DNA of 64,000 nucleotides from Nonomuraea gerenzanensis (GTDB lineage Bacteria > Actinomycetota > Actinomycetes > Streptosporangiales > Streptosporangiaceae): the NCBI RefSeq assembly GCF_020215645.1, contig NZ_CP084058.1, forward strand, positions 10,416,001 to 10,480,000, given 5' to 3'. Shown in pieces: positions 1 to 10,122 of the stretch. Position 1 is the first letter of the stretch. Every line of letters begins with the position of its first letter. Below the pieces are notes generated by a model. That model ran no database searches. It was not told where the DNA came from and worked only from the letters and a program-made list of their open reading frames with translations. A program made the position numbers and the translations under genes.

Positions 1-1071
1 CACCACCGCCCCCTTGACCCCGTGATCCAGGCGTTCGAGCAGCTCGGCCGTCTCCGGGTCCGACGGGTCGCCGTACCTGGCCAGGATGTCCCCGACGATC
101 CTGCCGATCTCCTGCATGCGCTCCGAGCCGTAGATCTTGGTGGCCGAGGCGTCGGGAGCGCCCAGCCAGCCGAGGTCCATGTTCGCCGCGACCTGCCAGT
201 TGAGCAGCTCGTTCGTCCGGAAGGCCGCCCACACCCGCGCCAGCGCGCGCCGCACGTCGGGCTCGGCGTCCAGGCCGGTGCGGCGGGCCCAGGCGCGGAA
301 GCGGTCGTAGGTCTGGCCGAGGTTCCCGGCGGGGCCGAGCGTGACGCGCTCGTGGTTGAGCTGGTTCACGATCAGGTCCCAGCCCCTGTCCACCTCGCCG
401 ACCACCATGTCCGCCGGCACGCGCACGTCGGAGTAGTACGTGGCGTTGGTGTGGTGGCGGCCGTCCATGGTCACGATCGGGGTCCACGAGAAGCCGGGGT
501 CGTCCGTGGCGGCGATCATCATGGTGATGCCCTTGTGCTTCTTGGCCGCGGGGTTCGTGCGGGCGGCGAGCCAGATGTACTGGGCGTAGTGCGCGCCGCT
601 GGTGAAGATCTTCTGGCCGTTGACGACGTAGTGGTCGCCGTCGAGCACCGCCGTCGTGCGCAGCGAGGCCAGGTCGGTGCCCGCCTCCGGCTCGCTGTAG
701 CCGATCGCGAAGTGGCACTCGCCCGCGAGGATGCGCGGCAGGAAGTGCTCCTTCTGCTTCTCCGTCCCGTACTGCATGATCGTCGGCCCCACGGTCTGCA
801 CCGTGATGATCGGGTACGGCACCCCGGCGCGGGCGATCTCGTTGGCGAAGATCTGCTGCTCCAGGGGGCCGTAGCCGCTGCCGCCGTACTCCTTGGGCCA
901 GCCGAGGCCGAGCTTGCCGTCGCGGCCGAGGCGGCGGCAGTGCTCCATGTACGCCCCGCCGAACGGGTCCGCGGCGATCTTGGCGCGGTCCTCGGCGGTC
1001 AGGCAGCCGTGGAAGTACTCGCGCAGCTCGTCGCGGAGCCTGCGCTGCTCGGGGGTGAGGTCGATGAGCAT
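1..1071 (-). CDS. fadE26: Acyl-CoA dehydrogenase, FadE26/ChsE4-like (3' end cut by window edge)
   Basis: Flavin acyl-CoA dehydrogenase; 357 codons are visible and the C-terminus runs off the window. The start ATG overlaps the stop of the upstream gene (TGATG), so the two are translationally coupled. The N-terminus (MLIDLTPEQRRLRDELREYF) matches the mycobacterial FadE26 style. The GYSEPEAGTDLASL block is the FAD/substrate loop. Glu241 in LNHERVTLGP sits where IVD/LCAD-type enzymes keep their catalytic base. Known biology: FadE26 (ChsE4) pairs with FadE27 (ChsE5) in a heteromeric enzyme that dehydrogenates steroid side-chain CoA thioesters. The order fadD17-fadE27-fadE26 beside a KstR regulator supports this role. 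The exact substrate is inferred. Confidence 0.85.
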   Translation of the reverse strand, partial: MLIDLTPEQRRLRDELREYFHGCLTAEDRAKIAADPFGGAYMEHCRRLGRDGKLGLGWPKEYGGSGYGPLEQQIFANEIARAGVPYPIITVQTVGPTIMQYGTEKQKEHFLPRILAGECHFAIGYSEPEAGTDLASLRTTAVLDGDHYVVNGQKIFTSGAHYAQYIWLAARTNPAAKKHKGITMMIAATDDPGFSWTPIVTMDGRHHTNATYYSDVRVPADMVVGEVDRGWDLIVNQLNHERVTLGPAGNLGQTYDRFRAWARRTGLDAEPDVRRALARVWAAFRTNELLNWQVAANMDLGWLGAPDASATKIYGSERMQEIGRIVGDILARYGDPSDPETAELLERLDHGVKGAVV

Positions 1072-2084
1072 CAGACGAGCGCTCCGATCAGGTCGAGCTG
1101 GGCGTCGGCGCCGCCGAGCAGCTGGGACAGGTGCCTGGCCTGGGCGAAGTAGCGGTGCAGCGGGTAGGTGACGTCGAGGCCGAGGCCGCCGTGCAGGTGC
1201 TGGCAGGTGTAGAGGGCCTGGTAGGCCCCGCTGACGTGGTAGGCGGCCAGCGCCAGGTCCTCCTCGGCCGGCAGCCCCTCGCCCAGCCGCCACAGCGCCG
1301 ACCACATCGCCACGTCCAGCGCCCTGGCGGCGATGTAGACGTCGGCGATCTGCATCGTCACGGCCTGGAACTCGGCCAGCGCCCGGCCGAACTGCCTGCG
1401 CTGCTTGATGTAGGCGGTCGTCAGCTCCAGCGCGCCGGCCAGGACGCCGCTCGCCTGCGCCGCCACGGCCGCCGTGAAGATCCGCCGCGCGTCCGCGACC
1501 GCCTCCGGGCCCGCCACCCGCTCCGCCGGGGTGCCGTCGAGCACGATCGTGGCGGCGGGCTCGCCGGTGGAGGTGAACTCGGCCGCCGTCACCGGGTCCG
1601 CCACCAGGAACAGGCCCGTGTCGGCGGTGACCAGCGCGGCGCCTCCCGGGTACGGCACCGAGACCTTCCTCCCGGTCAGGCTCCACCCCGGGTCTCCCGC
1701 GTGCCGGGCGTCCGGCGTGGCGGTGGTGGCGGGCGGGCCGGTGAGGGCGCGGCCGGGCTCGCGCAGGGCGAGCGTGAGGCGGCCCGTGTCCTTGTCCGCG
1801 TGGCGGCGCTGCTGGTCGGGGGTGCCGTGGCGGGCCAGGAGCAACGTGGCGGCCAGGGTCGGCAACGCGGGCACCGTGGCCGCCCGCGCACCCACCTCAC
1901 GCAGCACCACGGCCAGCTCGACCGGCCCGAGCCCGGCGCCGCCCGCCTCCTCCGGCACGCACACGCCCATCAGCCCGGCCTGCCACAGCCGCTCCTCGGC
2001 CGCGTCCTTGTCGCCTTCCTTGGCGAGGACCTCGGCGGCCAGCTTCTTCAGATCCTGCTGGGTCTCGTCCAGGTTGAAATCCAC
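1071..2084 (-). CDS. fadE27: Acyl-CoA dehydrogenase, FadE27/ChsE5-like partner subunit
   Basis: 337-residue acyl-CoA dehydrogenase, shorter than ordinary homologues (about 380), as is common for the partner subunit of alpha2-beta2 steroid acyl-CoA dehydrogenases. I place the start at the GTG (VDFNLDETQQDL) that overlaps the stop of the upstream ligase (TAGTG), preceded by TGGAGA. A longer in-frame extension exists but has no good start. The C-terminal half carries the family blocks QRRQFGRALAEFQAV and HLHGGLGLDVTYPLHRYF. No clear ER-type catalytic glutamate like that of the neighbour is visible, which fits a non-catalytic partner. Likely function: steroid side-chain dehydrogenation together with the downstream FadE26-like protein. 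Confidence 0.82.
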   Translation of the reverse strand: MDFNLDETQQDLKKLAAEVLAKEGDKDAAEERLWQAGLMGVCVPEEAGGAGLGPVELAVVLREVGARAATVPALPTLAATLLLARHGTPDQQRRHADKDTGRLTLALREPGRALTGPPATTATPDARHAGDPGWSLTGRKVSVPYPGGAALVTADTGLFLVADPVTAAEFTSTGEPAATIVLDGTPAERVAGPEAVADARRIFTAAVAAQASGVLAGALELTTAYIKQRRQFGRALAEFQAVTMQIADVYIAARALDVAMWSALWRLGEGLPAEEDLALAAYHVSGAYQALYTCQHLHGGLGLDVTYPLHRYFAQARHLSQLLGGADAQLDLIGALV

Positions 2085-3703
2085 TACGTCTCCAAAAGGT
2101 GTTGCCTGCCGTGCCGTACGAACTCCTCCTCGATCCCCTTCGCATCCGCCTCCGTCAGCAGCCGCAGCCCATCGGGGCCGCGCACCCACACCGGGTCGGC
2201 GGTGCGCCAGCCGTCCCTGGCGAGGTGCCGCTTGATGACCTTGTGCGAGGCCGTCTGGGGCAACTCCCGGCAGACGCGGACGAAGCGCGGCACGGCCTTG
2301 ACGCCGAGGTCGCGGCGCGCGGCCAGGAACGCGGTGAACGCGCCCGGGTCGAAGGCGCCCTCCAGCACGAGCGCCGCCATGACCTGGTCGCCGGCCGCCG
2401 GATCGGGCACCGGGTACACCGCCGCCTCCACCACCCCGCCGAACTCGCGCAGCGCCGCCTCGATGGGCGCGACCGCGAGGTTCTCACCGTCCACGCGCAG
2501 CCGCTCGGTGCCCCGCCCGGCGAAGAAGACGTAGCCGCCGGCGTCGGCGTAGGCCAGGTCGCCGGACCAGAACGCGCCGTCCCTGATCCGCTCGGCGTCC
2601 GCGTCCGGGTCGTTGTAGTAGCCCTCGAACAGCCCGAGCCCGGCCGTGTTGACCAGCTCGCCGATGGCCTCGTCCGGGTTGAGCAGGCGGCCGTCCTCGA
2701 TCCGGGCGGTCGGGCAGGGCCGGCCGGTGAACGGGTCGAGTATCCGCACGCCCTCGGGCAGGCGGCCGAGGCAACCGGGCGGCCCGGCGGGGTCGGGGGT
2801 GAGCGAGATGGCGGTCTCCGTGGAGCCGAAGGCGTCGATGACCACGCAGCCGAACCGCTCCCCGAACCTCCTGACGGCCACCGCGCTGCCCTCGTTCCCG
2901 AACGCGATCCTCAGAGGGTTGTCGGCGTCGTCCGGCTGTTCGGGGGTGGCCAGGGCGTAGGAGAGCGCCTTGCCGACGTAGTGCAGGTACGTACAGCCGT
3001 ATCGCCTGATGTCGGGCAGCAGGCCCGAGGCGGAGAAGCGCCGCCGCAGCACCAGCGCCGCCCCGGAGGCGACGGCCGGGGCGTAGGAGGCCATCAGCGC
3101 GCCGGAGTGGAACAGGGGCATCGAGCAGTAGACGGCGTCCTCGGGGGTGAGCAGGGCCGCCAGGCTCACCCCTGGCACGGCCAGCTTGCGCTGCGTGATC
3201 CGTACGGCGCGGGGGCGGCCTGACGTGCCGGAGGTGAAGATCAGCATCACCAGGTCACCCGGAGCCGGCTCCACCTGCCGCACGGTGGCCACGGACGCGG
3301 CAGCCGCGGGTGCGTGCTCTTCAGGGGCGAGCGGCAGCGCCGGGACGCCCAGCGCCTCCGACAGGGCCTGCGCGATCCCGCCGTAGGGCGCGTCGGCCAG
3401 GACCACGTCCACGTCGGTGGCGCGGGCGTCGCGGATCAGCTCGTCCACCGACCTGGTGGGGTTCAGCGCCACGACCACATGCCCGGCCAGCGCCGCACCG
3501 CCGATCAGGGAGACCAGCTCGGGCACGTTCTCGCTGAGCACCCCGGCATGCGTCCCCGCTCCCAGCGCCGACAGCCGGGCCCCGGCGGCGAGGCACGCGG
3601 CGACGTGCTCGCGCCACGAGCACACCCCGCCCTCGAACACGACCCCGGGCCGGTCGTCCTCGGCCCGGGCGAGCAGCAGGGAGGCGAGCGTGTCCGCGGT
3701 CAT
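2084..3703 (-). CDS. fadD17: AMP-forming acyl-CoA synthetase, FadD17-like
   Basis: 539-residue ANL-superfamily ligase that activates a carboxylic acid to its CoA thioester through an acyl-adenylate. Visible motifs in order: the P-loop FTSGTSGRPRAV, the adenine-binding DAFGSTETAISL, the hinge region WSGDLAYAD and RGTERLRVDGEN. There is a C-terminal lysine motif near SHKVIKRHL. The ATG at 3703 has a strong GGAGG eight bases upstream; an earlier in-frame ATG has none. It heads an operon with two acyl-CoA dehydrogenases and lies opposite kstR, the arrangement expected for FadD17, which in mycobacteria activates shortened sterol side chains. A near-perfect KstR motif lies 40 bases upstream. Confidence 0.82.
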   Translation of the reverse strand: MTADTLASLLLARAEDDRPGVVFEGGVCSWREHVAACLAAGARLSALGAGTHAGVLSENVPELVSLIGGAALAGHVVVALNPTRSVDELIRDARATDVDVVLADAPYGGIAQALSEALGVPALPLAPEEHAPAAAASVATVRQVEPAPGDLVMLIFTSGTSGRPRAVRITQRKLAVPGVSLAALLTPEDAVYCSMPLFHSGALMASYAPAVASGAALVLRRRFSASGLLPDIRRYGCTYLHYVGKALSYALATPEQPDDADNPLRIAFGNEGSAVAVRRFGERFGCVVIDAFGSTETAISLTPDPAGPPGCLGRLPEGVRILDPFTGRPCPTARIEDGRLLNPDEAIGELVNTAGLGLFEGYYNDPDADAERIRDGAFWSGDLAYADAGGYVFFAGRGTERLRVDGENLAVAPIEAALREFGGVVEAAVYPVPDPAAGDQVMAALVLEGAFDPGAFTAFLAARRDLGVKAVPRFVRVCRELPQTASHKVIKRHLARDGWRTADPVWVRGPDGLRLLTEADAKGIEEEFVRHGRQHLLET

Positions 3704-3712
3704 CGCTCCTCC

Positions 3713-3726
3713 AGCAAGCGCTAGGT
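3713..3726. promoter_or_regulatory. Possible KstR2-type operator upstream of fadD17
   Basis: AGCAAGCGCTAGGT matches the published KstR2 motif AnCAAGnnCTTGnT at all but one constrained base. It sits just 5' of the fadD17 ribosome-binding site. No KstR2 gene is present in the window, so this may be chance. Confidence 0.3.
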
Positions 3727-3742
3727 AAGCCAAATCGCAAAC

Positions 3743-3756
3743 TAGAACAGATTCTA
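3743..3756. promoter_or_regulatory. KstR-type operator of the fadD17 operon
   Basis: TAGAACAGATTCTA fits tnnAACnnGTTnnA with one mismatch (GTT reads ATT) and has the TAGAA/TTCTA arms. It lies about 40 bases upstream of fadD17, within the divergent fadD17/kstR promoter region. Confidence 0.6.
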
Positions 3757-3876
3757 ATAGCTGTCCAGCAGCAATCTTTGGCGATAAACCGCGATATATC
3801 CGTGTAACGCCGGAGACATGGGCCTATACGGCTAGTTTGTGACCCGCTAGTAACAAGCCGCGTCCCCAAGAAATCA

Positions 3877-3890
3877 GATAACGTGTTCTT
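3877..3890. promoter_or_regulatory. KstR-type autoregulatory site directly before kstR
   Basis: GATAACGTGTTCTT keeps the AACnnGTT core of the KstR motif, with the outer T and A lost. It ends one base before the ATG at 3891, so repressor bound here would cover the start of its own gene. Confidence 0.5.
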
Positions 3891-4541
3891 ATGCGGACGA
3901 CGCAGCCCCCCACCACCGCGCCCCCGAGCGAGACCGAGGGACCTTTGGACAGCCACCCCGCGCCGGGCGGGCACAGTGTCCGCACCCGCAGCCAGCACCA
4001 ACGCCGCAAGCGCATCGTCCAGGCCGCCGCCGCGCTGGCCTCGCGCGGCGGGGTCGAGGCCATGCAGATGCGCACGGTGGCCGAGCGCGCGGGCGTGGCG
4101 CTCGGCACGCTGTATCGGTACTTCCCCTCCAAGATGGACCTCGTCGTGGCCGTCGTCGGCGAGGAGATCGACCTGCTGGAGAGCAGCATCGAGCGCCGCC
4201 CGCCGGGGGCCGCCACCCCGTCCAGCCGGGCGGTCGACGTGCTGATGCGGGCCACCCGGGGGCTCATGCGCGAGCCGGAGCTGGCCGACGCGCTGATCAG
4301 GTCGCTGATCCTGGCGGAGGTGCAGACCCCGTTCGGCGACCGCATGACCGGCCTGCTGCTGCGCGTCTCGGCCGACGGGCTGACGCTTGAGGAGGCCAGC
4401 GAGGAGCAACTCGACCTGGCGGGGTCGCTGTCCAGCGTGTGGGTGCAGGAGCTGCTGGAGATGCTGCGCGGCCGCCGCACCTACGACCAGATCCAGCGCC
4501 GGATCGAGACCGCCGCCGCCCGGCTGCTCTCCGGCATGTGA
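3891..4541 (+). CDS. kstR: TetR-family repressor KstR
   Basis: 216-residue TetR regulator. The segment after residue 37 (QRRKRIVQAAAALASRGG, then MQMRTVAERAGVALGTLYRYF) is very close to the DNA-binding domain of mycobacterial KstR, the 3-oxo-cholestenoyl-CoA-responsive repressor of sterol catabolism. The C-terminal helical ligand domain follows, including the SSVWVQELLEMLRGR region. No Shine-Dalgarno precedes the ATG at 3891, so it may be leaderless; a TTG at 3945 with GAGGGA upstream would remove a Pro/Thr-rich tail and give a length nearer to known KstR. It is divergent from fadD17-fadE27-fadE26. Motif matches before several catabolic genes in this window suggest it controls them. Confidence 0.85.
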   Translation: MRTTQPPTTAPPSETEGPLDSHPAPGGHSVRTRSQHQRRKRIVQAAAALASRGGVEAMQMRTVAERAGVALGTLYRYFPSKMDLVVAVVGEEIDLLESSIERRPPGAATPSSRAVDVLMRATRGLMREPELADALIRSLILAEVQTPFGDRMTGLLLRVSADGLTLEEASEEQLDLAGSLSSVWVQELLEMLRGRRTYDQIQRRIETAAARLLSGM

Positions 4542-4559
4542 GCGGCGCCCGCCCCGCCG

Positions 4560-5186
4560 TCAGACGAAGGCGCCGACGCCCTCGTACGTGCCCATCGACG
4601 CCCGGCCCACCGGCTCGTACTCCAGGAGCAGCAGCCCGTTCGGCGTCGCCTCGTGGTGCATCAGGCGCAGGCCCGACGCCGGGCCCTGGCCGGCGAGCAG
4701 GCGGCGGCCGGCGCGCAGCACCGTGGGGGCGACCACCAGGCGGAGGGCGTCGATCAGGCCCGCCGCCAGCAGCGTGTCGCCCAGGCGGGCGCTGCCGTGG
4801 ATCTGCAGCTCGCGTCCAGGGCGCGACCGCAGCTCGGCGACCGTTTCCACCGGGTCGCCCTTGAGCACGGTCGTGGGGTGCCAGGCCCCCTCGGTGAGGG
4901 TGTCCGACACGACGTACTTGGGCAGCGTGTTCATCCGCCGGGCGTACGGGTCGGCCGGGTCGGTGATCCTCGGCCAGTCGCGCGCGAACGCCTCGTAGGT
5001 GCGCCGCCCGAACAGCAGGCCGTCGGCCAGGTCGAGCCAGCCGGAGGTGCGCCGGACGAACGTCTCGTCGAGGTGCGGCACGAGCCAGCCGCCCCGGGTG
5101 AAGCCCTCGCCGGGGTCCTCGTCCGGTGAGCCGGGGCCCTGGCTGACCCCGTCGAGCGTGACGAACTCGGTGAGCGTGATCCTCAT
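4560..5186 (-). CDS. Dihydrofolate reductase-like (RibD C-terminal) protein
   Basis: 208-residue protein of the bacterial RibD_C/DHFR-like family, beginning MRITLTEFVTLDGVSQGPGS and containing the NADPH-binding hallmark LLFGRRTYEAFARDWP. The last third (LQIHGSARLGDTLLAAGLID) is also typical. Members are NADPH-dependent reductases of unknown substrate and are not expected to replace FolA. It is the last gene of an ArsR-SRPBCC-RibD operon, with its ATG overlapping the preceding stop (ATGA). Such trios are common in actinomycetes but uncharacterised. It converges on kstR with an 18-base gap. Confidence 0.8.
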   Translation of the reverse strand: MRITLTEFVTLDGVSQGPGSPDEDPGEGFTRGGWLVPHLDETFVRRTSGWLDLADGLLFGRRTYEAFARDWPRITDPADPYARRMNTLPKYVVSDTLTEGAWHPTTVLKGDPVETVAELRSRPGRELQIHGSARLGDTLLAAGLIDALRLVVAPTVLRAGRRLLAGQGPASGLRLMHHEATPNGLLLLEYEPVGRASMGTYEGVGAFV

Positions 5187-5659
5187 CGGGCGGCCAGGCC
5201 CTCCGCGACGGCGGCGAGCTGGCCGGTGACCATGCCCCAGCCCTCGGCGAAGCCCAGCTTCTCGTGCCGGGCGCGGGACTCGGGGTCGCCGTGCTTGACG
5301 AGGACCCGGTAGCCGGTGCCGTCGGGGTGGTCGGTCAGGGTGACGGTGGCGGTCATGGCGACCGGCTCCGGGATGGCCGGCCGCCAGTCACTGGTCACCG
5401 CGTTGGTGAACACGAGGCGTTCGAGCTCCTCCACGAGGAGGAAGCAGGCGTCCAGGTTCGGGGCGTAGACGGCCCCGTCGTCGCTGAGCCGCGTCACGAA
5501 CGCGCCGCCGGGCCGCACCTCCAGCCGGTCCACCCGGCAGCGGGACGGGGCGGGGACCCACCACTGCGCCAGCTTGGCCGGGTCGGTCCAGGCCGACCAG
5601 ACGGTGGCGCGGGGGGCGCGGATGATCCGCTCCAGGACGAGGTCGAGATCGGGGTTCAT
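5183..5659 (-). CDS. SRPBCC (AHSA1-like) domain protein
   Basis: 158-residue START-like/AHSA1 protein: LERIIRAPRATVWSAWTDP opens the helix-grip fold, and the C-terminal helix HEKLGFAEGWGMVTGQLAAV closes it. The fold binds hydrophobic ligands; the ligand here is unknown. The ATG at 5659 is chosen because it overlaps the ArsR stop (ATGA) and has GGAGGAG upstream; a longer in-frame extension is low-complexity and overlaps the ArsR gene. It is co-expressed with the regulator and the RibD-like reductase. Confidence 0.8.
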   Translation of the reverse strand: MNPDLDLVLERIIRAPRATVWSAWTDPAKLAQWWVPAPSRCRVDRLEVRPGGAFVTRLSDDGAVYAPNLDACFLLVEELERLVFTNAVTSDWRPAIPEPVAMTATVTLTDHPDGTGYRVLVKHGDPESRARHEKLGFAEGWGMVTGQLAAVAEGLAAR

Positions 5660-5994
5660 GGGCTGCTCTCCTCCGGGCCGGTGACGAACTGTTCGAGGCG
5701 GTCGGTGCGCTCCTCCCAGATCCGGCGCTGTTCCGCGAGCCAGTCGTCGACGAGGGCGAGGCGCTCGCGGTTGAGCACGCACGTGCGTACCCGGCCGGAC
5801 TTCACCGTGCGGATGAGCCCGTTCGACTCCAGTGTCCGCACGTGCTTCATGAACGAGGGGAGCGTCATCGGGAACTCGCGAGCGAGCTCGCCGACGCTGG
5901 TGGGCCCGAGGCCGAGGCGGCGGACCACGGCGCGCCTGGTCGGGTCGGCGAGGGCGACGAAGACGCCGTCCAGCTCCGCCGAATACTGTGCCAT
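5656..5994 (-). CDS. ArsR-family transcriptional regulator
   Basis: 112-residue winged-helix regulator. The N-terminal ALADPTRRAVVRRLGLG and the recognition helix area TLPSFMKHVRTLESNGLI are typical of ArsR proteins paired with SRPBCC genes. There are no metal-binding CxC motifs, so the signal is probably not a metal. It is first in a three-gene overlapping operon and faces the sigma-factor gene across about 100 bases. An inverted repeat in that gap may be its operator. Confidence 0.83.
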   Translation of the reverse strand: MAQYSAELDGVFVALADPTRRAVVRRLGLGPTSVGELAREFPMTLPSFMKHVRTLESNGLIRTVKSGRVRTCVLNRERLALVDDWLAEQRRIWEERTDRLEQFVTGPEESSP

Positions 5995-6021
5995 GCGGCT
6001 AAGTATTTCCGGCAGCCATGG

Positions 6022-6037
6022 TTAGCGCAAGGGCTAA
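6022..6037. promoter_or_regulatory. Inverted repeat TTAGC-N6-GCTAA, probable ArsR operator
   Basis: TTAGCGCAAGGGCTAA lies 28 bases upstream of the arsR ATG. A further GCTAA occurs just before that ATG (5998-6002), giving three copies of the half-site in the promoter. Binding is inferred. Confidence 0.4.
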
Positions 6038-6098
6038 GTTTTGAGCCTTCTTGGCCGGGGTTCGGCTTTCTGTCGGTGGCGGAGGCTATACAGGGGGC

Positions 6099-8246
<2,148 letters not shown>

Positions 8247-8311
8247 TCAGGTATCTGACCGCCATTCTCGGCGCTCGGAGCACATATGCACTTTTCTCGA
8301 TCGGGGAGCAG

Positions 8312-9334
8312 ATGAAGTCCAGGCGCAGGCCGTACGCAGAGCAGCGCCCGCAGGAGCTCGGCGGCGGGGTGTTCAGCGTGCCCGTGCCGATACCCGGCAA
8401 CCCGCTGGGCTACACGCTCGTCTACGCCGTCGAGTCGCCGCGCGGCCCGGTGCTGGTCGACGCCGGCTGGAACCATCCGGACGCCTGGGAGGCGCTCAGC
8501 GGCGGGCTGGCCGCGCTGGGGCTGGACGTGGGCGCGGTGAGCGGGGTGGTCGTCACCCATTTCCATCCCGACCACGCCGGGCTGGCGGGGCGGGTCAGGC
8601 AGGCGTCCGGCGCCTGGATCGCCATGCACGAGCACGACGCGGCGCTGGTCAGGCTGATGCACGAGTTCGCCGACGGCGAGCATGCGGCTTTCCAGAGCGA
8701 CATGCTCAGGCGGGCGGGGGCCGATCCGGGCGAGGCCAGGCAGGCCATGGGCGAGCGGCCGGCCCCGCCCGCGCTGCCGGACCGGGAGCTGCGTGACGGC
8801 GACCTGGTGGACCTGCCGGGGCGCAAGCTGCGTGCCGTGCACACCCCCGGTCACACCCCCGGCCACATCTGCCTGCACCTGGAGGACGCCGACCGGCTGT
8901 TCACCGGCGACCACGTCCTGCCCGACATCACCCCGCACGTCGGCATCTATCCCTACGATCGCGACGACATCGATCCGCTGGGCGACTTCCTGGACTCGCT
9001 GGACCGCGTGGGCGACCTCGGCCCTCTCGACGCCCTCCCCGCCCATGAGTGGATATTTCCTGATGTGGCCGCGCGGGCCGCCCAGATCCGCCACCATCAC
9101 GAGGAGAAGCTCGAACGGCTGCGCGCCCTCCTGGTCCAGCGGCCGCAACCGCTGACCATCTGGGAGGTCGCCGCGATGATGACGTGGAACAGGCCGTGGG
9201 CCGAGCTGGCCCCGCCGCTGAAGGGCATGGCGGCCGGCGAGGCCGCGGCCCACTTGCGTACCCTGGAGGCCAGAGGACAGGTGCGCCGCGTCTCCGGTGT
9301 CGATGCCGTCCGCTTTCACGCTCTAGACTCCTAG
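8312..9334 (+). CDS. Metallo-beta-lactamase fold hydrolase
   Basis: 340-residue MBL-fold protein. The metal-binding motif THFHPDHAGL is present, then HTPGHTPGHICL and TGDHVLPDITPHV, giving the usual di-metal ligands. After the MBL core there is a helical C-terminal extension of about 90 residues (from EEKLERLRALL) that may be a winged-helix-like tail. The start at 8312 follows GGGGAGCAG. Its closest relative in the window is the MBL protein at 41187-42245, which shares architecture and the phrase NRPWA/SRPWE near the C-terminus. Position behind fadA5 suggests a thioester or ester hydrolase in lipid breakdown; the substrate is unproven. Confidence 0.82.
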   Translation: MKSRRRPYAEQRPQELGGGVFSVPVPIPGNPLGYTLVYAVESPRGPVLVDAGWNHPDAWEALSGGLAALGLDVGAVSGVVVTHFHPDHAGLAGRVRQASGAWIAMHEHDAALVRLMHEFADGEHAAFQSDMLRRAGADPGEARQAMGERPAPPALPDRELRDGDLVDLPGRKLRAVHTPGHTPGHICLHLEDADRLFTGDHVLPDITPHVGIYPYDRDDIDPLGDFLDSLDRVGDLGPLDALPAHEWIFPDVAARAAQIRHHHEEKLERLRALLVQRPQPLTIWEVAAMMTWNRPWAELAPPLKGMAAGEAAAHLRTLEARGQVRRVSGVDAVRFHALDS

Positions 9335-9349
9335 ACATCCGATGTCTAG
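9331..9349. promoter_or_regulatory. Perfect palindrome CTAGACATCCGATGTCTAG, GntR operator
   Basis: A 19-bp perfect inverted repeat (9+1+9) lies immediately before the GTG of the GntR gene. A close copy occurs at 19352-19370 before the L-fucose operon, so this is most likely the autoregulatory site of this FadR-type regulator. Confidence 0.72.
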
Positions 9350-9359
9350 GGAGAAAAGC

Positions 9360-10040
9360 GTGGCGGTCACCGATGCGGCCATCGACAAGATCAAGCAGAT
9401 GATCCTCTCCGGCGAGCTGGCCCCGGGCGACCGGCTGCCGAAGGAGGCCGACCTCGCCGAGCGGCTCGGCCTGTCACGCAACTCGCTGCGCGAGGCCGTG
9501 CGCGCGCTGTCGCTGATCAACGTGCTGGACGTGCGGCAGGGCGACGGCACGTACGTCACCAGCCTGGAGCCCCGGCTGCTGCTCGACACCATGTCGTTCG
9601 TGCTCGACCTGCACAGGGACGACACCGTGCTGCAGTTCTTCGAGGTGCGCCGCATCCTGGAGCCGGCCGCCACCGCGATGGCCACCGAGCAGATGTCCGA
9701 CGCCGACATCGCCGAGCTGCGGGTGGTCCTGGAGTCGCTGCCCGCCCGGCCCACGGTGGAGGAGCTGGTGGCCAACGACCTGCAGTTCCACCTCCGGATC
9801 GCGCAGGGGTCGGGCAACAGCGTGCTGTGCTCGTTCATCGAGAGCCTGTCGGGGCCGACCACCAGGGCGCGGATCTGGCGCGGGCTCACCCAGGAGGGCG
9901 CGATGGAGAAGACGCGGGAGCAGCACACCGCGATCTACGAGGCCATCGCCGCCCGCCAGGCCGACGTCGCCCGCTCCTGGGCCACGGTGCACGTGGCCGG
10001 CGTGGAGTCGTGGTTGCGCCGGGCACTGGAGCTCGACTGA
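9360..10040 (+). CDS. GntR/FadR-family regulator (FCD domain), probable L-fucose operon regulator
   Basis: 226-residue regulator. The N-terminal winged helix contains GDRLPKEADLAERLGLSRNS and REAVRALSLINVLDVRQGDG. The C-terminal all-helical FCD domain has the metal/ligand pattern around NDLQFHLRIAQGSG, EQHTAIYEAI and TVHVAGVESWL. I prefer the GTG at 9360 (AGGGAGA eight bases upstream) over the ATG at 9342, which lies inside the operator palindrome. FCD regulators usually sense sugar acids or other small carboxylates. The shared palindrome before the fuconate genes suggests it controls them, about 3 kb from the nearest end of that operon. Confidence 0.85.
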   Translation: MAVTDAAIDKIKQMILSGELAPGDRLPKEADLAERLGLSRNSLREAVRALSLINVLDVRQGDGTYVTSLEPRLLLDTMSFVLDLHRDDTVLQFFEVRRILEPAATAMATEQMSDADIAELRVVLESLPARPTVEELVANDLQFHLRIAQGSGNSVLCSFIESLSGPTTRARIWRGLTQEGAMEKTREQHTAIYEAIAARQADVARSWATVHVAGVESWLRRALELD

Positions 10041-10122
10041 CGCCGTAGGCACACATCGGAGGGCTGCCCGCTCGAACGCGCCCAGCGCCTACGAGCCCGC
10101 CCGACCGGGTAGTACCGCTCCT